Below, piece by piece: positions 33,001 to 37,747 of a stretch of 37,747 nt of DNA. Position 1 is the first letter of the stretch. Every line of letters starts with the position of its first letter. The translations under genes and the position numbers were made by a program. The notes under the pieces are model-generated. The model searched no databases. It saw nothing but the letters and a program-made list of their open reading frames with translations, and was not told the DNA's origin. The DNA is from Flavobacteriales bacterium CG_4_9_14_3_um_filter_40_17. GTDB taxonomy: Bacteria > Bacteroidota > Bacteroidia > Flavobacteriales > Flavobacteriaceae. The DNA is taken from positions 1 to 37,747 of the forward strand of contig PFUR01000081.1 in NCBI GenBank assembly GCA_002790195.1, given 5' to 3'.

Positions 33001-33162
33001 CGTGTATACGTTGGTGGAGACAACCTTTACACCGAAACTGACTATAGTGGGTTAGATCCTGAAATAAATACCTTTGGTTCTGCTAATGTATCAAGAGGTA
33101 CTGATTTCTTTACTCAAGGATTAAACAAAACTGTAAAGATTGGTTTTAACCTTAAATTTTAA
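30067..33162 (+). CDS. SusC/RagA family TonB-linked outer membrane transporter
   Basis: A 1031-residue outer-membrane import channel. Residues 1-22 are a signal peptide ending SAFSQQ. A carboxypeptidase-D-regulatory-like domain follows (about 25-105, VSGKVVDNIGAPLPGVSVLV), then the TonB plug (about 105-240) with SSIAGSNEPLYVVDGIPIF and the SusC signature ASASAIYGSRGANGVVLITT, and then the barrel. DINGDGNITADD near 850 is an EF-hand-like calcium loop common in the family. The protein ends in Lys-Phe with an aromatic last residue, as expected for barrel assembly. It pairs with the SusD-like gene 11 bases downstream. No glycoside hydrolase, peptidase or regulator is adjacent, so the substrate is unknown. 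Confidence 0.96.
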   Translation: MIVKFTKLSLVLLFTLSLSAFSQQKTVSGKVVDNIGAPLPGVSVLVKGTNTGTQTDFDGNYSINVSQGQVLIFRYIGFKTQEISIGESNTVNLRLEEDTQALSEVVVIGFGEKSRKSLTTSVSSAKMEDIKGIATSTVTGALQGSVTGLQVNQNSGTPGAGFSVRVRGSSSIAGSNEPLYVVDGIPIFSGAIGDNGFGGQDNDVLSSINFADVSSIEVLKDASASAIYGSRGANGVVLITTKRGKSGKVSVEVNSYYGFQEEIDRYNIMTTGEYFRFADTALAGSFPTIPAFASRGAFTGINQFAAQGFTDPTDQAQLEAFYALSFGDNFVNEIHKPGNIEVKQTDVSVSGGNEKATFYANFTDFKQEGVIYGQEFDRRSLRLNVDFKPTDKFNLDAGISITEADNSRINSDNNIFGAFATSVLETPGATLRDELGNFTPPTDFSFSNPLQNALEDDSDERTFRVLTNMGMRYFINDHFNVYGRLSLDRLDFKSTRRFSPNSAQGLGANGEIFKEILLVNNWNGLGTINYRQKFGEFDVTALAGFSFEGVNTDQTEVDRQNFPFGFKSVLNGATVIQGDNFITENKLFSYFGRAGVSYKDKLFFEGTLRADASSRFGNGNQTGYFPAVSGAYVLSEDSWFKNNIVTSMKTRVSWGQTGNQSGIGNFDSFFLTGSVDFAGTPGNAIVQLANPDLKWETTTQTDFGVDLTLFGKIDITYDYYRKDTEDLLLNRPLRNSSGFTTITENVGEMENRGHELSINARIFEGQFKWNSQFQISWNSNEVTKLTRDANGEFIPIDSGFASRTAVGQALGAFFGLKADGLYQTLDEIPAAVQARGIRPGDIKFIDINGDGNITADDRTFIGNPNPGAIGNFRNSFSWKGFDLSANFQFEIQKDIFNATRQFAGATGSAGFNKFKSETNFWTPTNTNTNVPAPRFGSAQSFNNQDSDFFVEEGDYLRLKEIVIGYTLPKDWTGDKYSLRVYVGGDNLYTETDYSGLDPEINTFGSANVSRGTDFFTQGLNKTVKIGFNLKF

Positions 33163-33173
33163 AATAACACACG

Positions 33174-34547
33174 ATGAAAAAATTTAATAAATTAAGTTTA
33201 ATATTTCTTTCAGTACTTGTTTTTTCTTGTGCTGATGAATTTGTAGACACCGAACCCCAACTAAACCTTCCTGGTGAGCAGCAAATAACTAACATCAACA
33301 CTGCTACCGATGCTCTAAACGGTCTTTACGGAGGTTTGCAATCAGCTTCTATATATTCTGGTGATTATATCTTTTTGACAGGTTTATTCGCCGACGAATA
33401 CAGACACTCTGGCTCATTCCCTTCTTTTGCTGAGGTTGGATCAAATGACCCTAGTATAAACAACATAGATGTCCAACAAATTTGGACTGCTCACTATAGT
33501 GCAATTTTTAGGGCAAATCGAATTATAGAACTAGTACCCGGTTTAACCAATATAGATCAATCAGATAGAGATATCATAACTGGACAAGCTTTGGGTATTA
33601 GAGCTCAACTCTACTTCAATTTAGTTCGTATGTATGGTGGCGTGCCACTTGTTACTAAAGCTCCGCTTTCTTCCTCAGAAATTGTGAGTACTGATGCTCC
33701 TAGGGAGACAACTCAAGTGATTTTTACGCAAATAAATTCAGATCTCAATCAAGCAATTTCTTTAATGAATGGTTTTGATCAATCTACTTATGCATTTAAT
33801 AACTCGGCAGCCAAAACGCTTAAGGCACATGTCTTATTTGAGCAAGGTCAATATCCACAAGCAAAACCTTTTATCGAAGATGTTTTAAATAGTGGAAATT
33901 TTGATTTGGCTACTTCTTACGCCAGCCTTTTTGGAGACCCTGCTAACGGAACGGTTGCAAATTCTACTGAGACCATTTTTGCAATTAAATTTACTGCAAC
34001 AGATGGTAATGGAATGGGATTCTTCTTCAACAATTCTAGGGGTGGACGATTTGAGGTTGCTCCATCAAGCTTTTTATTAAGTGCCTTTGAGCCAGGTGAC
34101 CAAAGAAGAGGATTAATTGTTCCAACCGGTACAAATTTTCAAATAGAAAAATACAGTCGCCCAGGAGATGGAGCAGATGATACATACGTGTACCGCTTCG
34201 CTGATGTTGTATTGCTTTACGCAGAAGTTTTGGCTCGTGAAAACAATTTTATAGATGCTAGTTTTGTCTTAAATATAGTAAGACAACGTGCAGGTTTAAG
34301 TGATGTGACACTTAATGCGAGCAATTTTATTGATATAATAGCTCATGAACGATTTGTTGAGTTATATGCTGAAGGTAGTTCAGATCGATACAACACAACC
34401 AAAAGATTAGGTTTATTGGATAACATCATTCAATTAAAACCTAATGCTGTATTTAATCCTGTAAGACAAAACTTGTTTCCAATTCCTCAACAAGAAATTG
34501 AAAGAAACCCAGCAATTTCATCTGCTGATCAAAATCCAGGTTACTAA
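33174..34547 (+). CDS. RagB/SusD family nutrient-binding outer membrane lipoprotein
   Basis: A 457-residue lipoprotein that forms the lid over a SusC channel. The signal MKKFNKLSLIFLSVLVFSC ends in a lipobox with Cys19. AADALNGLYGG-like (here ATDALNGLYGGLQSA), RANRIIELVPGL, QALGIRAQLYFNLVRMYGGV and the C-terminal DVVLLYAEVLAREN and LNIVRQRAGL are the helical TPR-like segments typical of the family. IAHERFVELYAEGSSDR and LFPIPQQEIERNP close it. The gene is 11 bases after susC and ends in a strong terminator, so the two genes form a complete transcription unit. Confidence 0.95.
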   Translation: MKKFNKLSLIFLSVLVFSCADEFVDTEPQLNLPGEQQITNINTATDALNGLYGGLQSASIYSGDYIFLTGLFADEYRHSGSFPSFAEVGSNDPSINNIDVQQIWTAHYSAIFRANRIIELVPGLTNIDQSDRDIITGQALGIRAQLYFNLVRMYGGVPLVTKAPLSSSEIVSTDAPRETTQVIFTQINSDLNQAISLMNGFDQSTYAFNNSAAKTLKAHVLFEQGQYPQAKPFIEDVLNSGNFDLATSYASLFGDPANGTVANSTETIFAIKFTATDGNGMGFFFNNSRGGRFEVAPSSFLLSAFEPGDQRRGLIVPTGTNFQIEKYSRPGDGADDTYVYRFADVVLLYAEVLARENNFIDASFVLNIVRQRAGLSDVTLNASNFIDIIAHERFVELYAEGSSDRYNTTKRLGLLDNIIQLKPNAVFNPVRQNLFPIPQQEIERNPAISSADQNPGY

Positions 34548-34567
34548 AGTTAATTACTTTTAATATA

Positions 34568-34601
34568 AAGGCTGTTTGATTTTTCAAGCAGCCTTTTTTT
34601 T
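34568..34601 (+). terminator. Rho-independent terminator after the susD-like gene
   Basis: AAGGCTGTTTGA pairs with TCAAGCAGCCTT (one G-T wobble) around four bases, followed by an eight-T run. The clearest intrinsic terminator in the window. Confidence 0.85.
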
Positions 34602-34636
34602 AGCTTTCAAAGATTATATTATACATCCAAATAATG

Positions 34637-34644
34637 TATTTTTG
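34637..34644 (+). promoter_or_regulatory. TAnnTTTG -7 box upstream of the porin gene
   Basis: TATTTTTG lies 38 bases before the ATG at 34683. Confidence 0.4.
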
Positions 34645-34682
34645 CTGTTATTCTCAACTCAAGTGAAAGTCAGCTCAACCGC

Positions 34683-36650
34683 ATGAAAGTAAATAGCCTG
34701 AAATATATTTTGACAGTTATAGTACTATGTTTAGCAACTGTTGATGTGTATTCACAACTTCCCGGTTTAGGCAACCGCCGATTTGGAGGAAACACCGGGC
34801 AACAAACCGAAACCAAGCGCGGTGAATTGAGAAAACAAAAGATGGCGCTCGAAAAACCGGATATTACACTTTACAAGATTATTTCGCACGGCTACGACAC
34901 CACTTACGTCGATACAAGTTTGACAATCTTGAAAGATTACAAACTCAACTACAAACGAAAAGACAATTTTGAACTTTTGGAATTCCCAAACATCGGGCAG
35001 CCCTACAACGAATTGGCATACGACTTCAGCCACGCGGATGCTTTTCCGAGCATGGGTTTCAGAACAAAACACCAAAATTATCTGGAAGTAGAAGACATCA
35101 ATTATTATGAGGTGCCCACCCCTTTTTCCGATTTGATGTACAAATCAGTATTCGAACAGGGTCAAATCTTGGACGCACTCATCACGCTCAACACCTCACG
35201 CCGGTTCAATTTTTCAATTGCCTACAAAGGTTTGCGCTCTCTGGGTAATTTTCAGCACATCGAAACCAGCAACGGGCTGTTCCGTTTCACGTTTAATTAC
35301 CGGACGAAAAGCAACCGGTACAAGGCGCGGTTTCATTTGGTGGCGCACGATTTCAAATCGGATGAAAACGGTGGGCTCACACCCCAAGGACTGTTGGATT
35401 TTGAAGGTGACACACCCCAGTTTCAAGACCGTGGCAGGTTGCCGGTCAACTTTCAAGATGCCGAGAGTTTTATCGACGGGAAACGGGGATATTTGGAACA
35501 GGAGTACGCGCTTTTTAACGTCAAAAAAGATAGTTTAAAAGTCGGCGGTTTCAAAATTGGGCATGTGTTTAAGGCAGAAGGTAAGTTTTATAAGTTTGAT
35601 CAAGATCAAGCCAATGCTTTTTTTGGTGATTCTTTCACGCCGGTTGTCAAAGACCGCGTCGATCAAAATGAAGTAGTTAACCAATTTTCAATTGCTTACG
35701 ATCATCCCAAATACGGTTATCTAAAAGGAAAAATCAGTCATACCAATTATTTCTACGGATACAACTCCGTTGTGTTTTTTGAGGATAGGACTATCAAAAA
35801 CGAACTAAAAGGCGACATCATTTCAGCCGGTGGCGAATGGAAAAAAAGATTTGGTAAAATCGACATGAAAGCCGATGCCTTGCTGAATATTACAGGCGAT
35901 TACGACGGTAATTATCTGAAAGCCGAAGCAGCTTATGCAATTGACAGCCTCTCTGTTGTGAAAGTTTCCTTTTTGACAAACTCGAAAGCACCGGATTTCA
36001 CAGCCCAACTTTTCCAGAGTGACTATATGTTTTATAACTGGGAAAATAATTTTTCTAATACCAAAACGCAAAATATTAGCTTAAACCTGACTTCAAAAAA
36101 ATGGGCAGATGTTAGCGTGAGTGCCACACGAATTCAAGATTATATATATTACGCCAATACTACCAATGAAGAAAACGTGCAGTTGGTTCGCCCGTTTCAA
36201 GCCGGTGAAGACATCAGTTATATCAAAATCAAAGCGTTTAAAGAATTTAAATATTGGAAATTAGCCTTGGCCAACACCCTGCTCTATCAAAATGTATCGC
36301 AAGGGGAACAATTTCTTCGGGTTCCGGATTTTATTTCCAGAAATACATTTTATTATACTGACAAAGTCTTTAAAAAAGCCTTGTTTATTCAAACCGGATT
36401 TACAATCAACTATTTTTCAGACTATTTAGCCAACGAATACAATCCTGTCCTAGGCGAGTTTTTTATTCAAGATAAAAAAGAAATAGGATTCCCACGCCTC
36501 GACTTCTTCATCAACTTCAAAGTCCGCCAAGCACGCATTTTCTTCAAATACGAAAATATCAGCCCGAGTACGGACGGCTTTTCTTCTCCTACCAATCCTT
36601 ATCGCGACACCAAACTCAGATTTGGCATCGTGTGGAATTTCTTCTCGTAA
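34683..36650 (+). CDS. Putative outer membrane porin (Porin_10-like)
   Basis: A 655-residue exported protein. The signal peptide covers about 1-24 and ends VDVYSQ. A short Gly- and charge-rich segment follows, then a long run of alternating amphipathic strands with frequent Tyr and Phe, such as RRFNFSIAYKGLRSLGNFQH and FRFTFNYRTKSNRYKARFHL, ending RFGIVWNFFS with an aromatic terminus typical of barrel proteins. The segment DITLYKIISHGYDTTYVDTS is characteristic of the Bacteroidota putative porin family (PF14121 as I recall). The substrate is unknown. The gene uses more GC-rich codons than the susCD pair just upstream. It is convergent with the membrane glycosyltransferase gene, with only 12 bases between the stops. 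Confidence 0.85.
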   Translation: MKVNSLKYILTVIVLCLATVDVYSQLPGLGNRRFGGNTGQQTETKRGELRKQKMALEKPDITLYKIISHGYDTTYVDTSLTILKDYKLNYKRKDNFELLEFPNIGQPYNELAYDFSHADAFPSMGFRTKHQNYLEVEDINYYEVPTPFSDLMYKSVFEQGQILDALITLNTSRRFNFSIAYKGLRSLGNFQHIETSNGLFRFTFNYRTKSNRYKARFHLVAHDFKSDENGGLTPQGLLDFEGDTPQFQDRGRLPVNFQDAESFIDGKRGYLEQEYALFNVKKDSLKVGGFKIGHVFKAEGKFYKFDQDQANAFFGDSFTPVVKDRVDQNEVVNQFSIAYDHPKYGYLKGKISHTNYFYGYNSVVFFEDRTIKNELKGDIISAGGEWKKRFGKIDMKADALLNITGDYDGNYLKAEAAYAIDSLSVVKVSFLTNSKAPDFTAQLFQSDYMFYNWENNFSNTKTQNISLNLTSKKWADVSVSATRIQDYIYYANTTNEENVQLVRPFQAGEDISYIKIKAFKEFKYWKLALANTLLYQNVSQGEQFLRVPDFISRNTFYYTDKVFKKALFIQTGFTINYFSDYLANEYNPVLGEFFIQDKKEIGFPRLDFFINFKVRQARIFFKYENISPSTDGFSSPTNPYRDTKLRFGIVWNFFS

Positions 36651-36662
36651 TTTGTTGATTAA

Positions 36663-37747
36663 TTAAAGAACTTTAAGTGATTTATCCATTTGGATAAACG
36701 AACGCTCTTTTCGAACAAAAAACAATTCATAAATAAACCAACTGTAAACCATTCCATACTCGATTGCCAACAACCAAAAATTCTCTTTAAAATCCGGATT
36801 CGAATAGGCAAAATAGCTAAACATGACGACAAGTGTCCAAACCAACGGATAGCGAAAACGTGTAAAAATTGAAAGAATCAAGAGCACTGCCACATACCAT
36901 GGGTGCACAACCGTCGCAGTAAAATAATAGACAGATATGGCCAACAACATCGAAACAACAACTTGCTGAAACGTCTTGTTTTTTCTGAAAAAAGCAATCG
37001 CCAAAACAATTCCAAGCACGACAAAAGGCGCAATCATCCCAAACGTGCGGATGATGTTGTATCCCTTTGACTGATAGCCTATCCAACGGATAATATAGAA
37101 AATGCTTGCGTTGAACTCGAAGTTATTGAAATACATGGTCAGACTGGTAAAATAAAATGTCAATAATTCGCCAGACAAAAATGGAAGGTATAGCAGCCCG
37201 AAACTAAGCCCTGCCAAACTACCAAATACAAGAAACTTTTTCCAACCTAAATAATTGAATATTATTGGGATAAAAATCAATGAAATCAATTTGACCGAGG
37301 CCGAAAAACCAAACAACACGGCAGCAGCCTTCCATTTTCCGGAGAGGATCAGGTAAAACCCCCACAGCAACAGACAAATCATCATGCCTTCGAAATGTAA
37401 ATTTCCGGTCATTTCGATGATGATAAACGGATTGATTAAAAACCAAAAGATGTGATGCGTAGGAAGTTGTAGGCGCTCGAGAATTTTTTTGCCAAAATAC
37501 AGCGTTCCCAAATCGGCGAAAATGAGGATAAACCGCATCCACGCAACGGCTCCAAAGATACTGTTTGAAAGCAGGCTCGATAGCAGAAATACAAATTGAT
37601 TGAGTGGTGGATAAACCGTATAGTGGCTACCGTTGAGTTCGCCCATTCCCCTGTACAATTCCTCTGCCTGAGCGATCGGATAAATGCTCGACCGAATGAA
37701 ATTTTGGGGTAAAGTCAAATACGGATTCAAGCCTTCAGCAACCATAC
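36663..37747 (-). CDS. Polytopic membrane glycosyltransferase-like protein (GT87/DUF2029-like), N-terminus cut off
   Basis: At least 360 residues of an inner-membrane protein with about nine or ten helices visible. GLNPYLTLP and HYTVYPPLNQFVFLLS fit the GT-C glycosyltransferase pattern in which a periplasmic loop follows helix 1 (NPY and YPP motifs). GNLHFEGMMICLLLWGFYL and VVHPWYVAVLLIL are typical of the prenyl-phosphate-sugar-dependent mannosyltransferase-like group. The sequence stays open to the right edge and homologues have about 60 more residues before GxNPY, including the catalytic Asp segment, so the start lies outside the window. The sugar and acceptor are unknown. Confidence 0.8.
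   Translation of the reverse strand, partial: MVAEGLNPYLTLPQNFIRSSIYPIAQAEELYRGMGELNGSHYTVYPPLNQFVFLLSSLLSNSIFGAVAWMRFILIFADLGTLYFGKKILERLQLPTHHIFWFLINPFIIIEMTGNLHFEGMMICLLLWGFYLILSGKWKAAAVLFGFSASVKLISLIFIPIIFNYLGWKKFLVFGSLAGLSFGLLYLPFLSGELLTFYFTSLTMYFNNFEFNASIFYIIRWIGYQSKGYNIIRTFGMIAPFVVLGIVLAIAFFRKNKTFQQVVVSMLLAISVYYFTATVVHPWYVAVLLILSIFTRFRYPLVWTLVVMFSYFAYSNPDFKENFWLLAIEYGMVYSWFIYELFFVRKERSFIQMDKSLKVL

Noticed and set aside
30067-34547. Polysaccharide utilisation locus
   Set aside because: Only the SusC and SusD pair is present. No carbohydrate-active enzyme or regulator is adjacent, so a PUL call is not supported.
1-37747. tRNA, rRNA, CRISPR arrays, transposases, phage genes
   Set aside because: No cloverleaf, rRNA segment, spaced direct repeats or mobile-element protein was recognised on either strand.

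Overview
The window is a stretch of chromosome from a member of the Bacteroidota, most likely order Flavobacteriales. The evidence is a short RpoD sigma factor without region 1.1, SusC/SusD outer-membrane proteins, a Porin_10-type porin, several Bacteroidota-only families (DUF4837, DUF2652, a probable DUF6909 protein, bacterial GH3), mevalonate-pathway genes, and promoter-like TAnnTTTG boxes ahead of many genes. Composition is moderately AT-rich. I see no rRNA, tRNA, CRISPR array, phage or transposase gene. Most of the content is housekeeping, with a few accessory patches.

Layout. Positions 1-5134 (minus strand) form a tight operon: M23 peptidase, GH3-like adenylating enzyme, a large protein with a nucleoside-phosphorylase-like C-terminus, and rmlB, which runs off the left edge. 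A lone tatA follows divergently. Positions 5516-10501 (minus) carry a DUF2652 cyclase-like/SRPBCC protein, pgk, a LysM lytic transglycosylase and a DUF4837 lipoprotein. Positions 10591-13602 (minus) hold a D-2-hydroxyacid dehydrogenase and comEC. Positions 13729-16723 (minus) form an isoprenoid cluster: diphosphomevalonate decarboxylase, mevalonate-kinase-like GHMP kinase and a UbiA prenyltransferase.

Positions 16900-19260 are a small accessory island: a decayed alpha/beta hydrolase, a secreted beta-helix protein and a Crp/Fnr regulator with a palindromic operator-like site upstream. Next come rpe, strong hairpin repeats and rpoD, then a structured palindromic repeat element in an otherwise empty 570-base gap. 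Positions 21577-23490 (plus) encode an MFS transporter and rluF. Positions 23573-27259 (minus) encode a fused acyltransferase of the OlsF/GlsF aminolipid type, aspartate kinase and a GNAT acetyltransferase.

Positions 27363-29312 (plus) encode fbp, an easily missed 52-residue YqaE/Pmp3 membrane protein, and lipB coupled to it; rnhB converges on lipB. Positions 30067-36650 (plus) hold a susC-susD pair without enzymes and a porin. A polytopic glycosyltransferase-like protein truncated by the right edge ends the window.

The strongest leads are the nucleoside-phosphorylase-like protein in the GH3/M23/rmlB operon, the DUF2652 protein whose cyclase metal ligands survive while other active-site positions have changed, the hydrolase pseudogene, and the palindrome upstream of the Crp/Fnr gene. 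I found no convincing wholly new multi-gene system.
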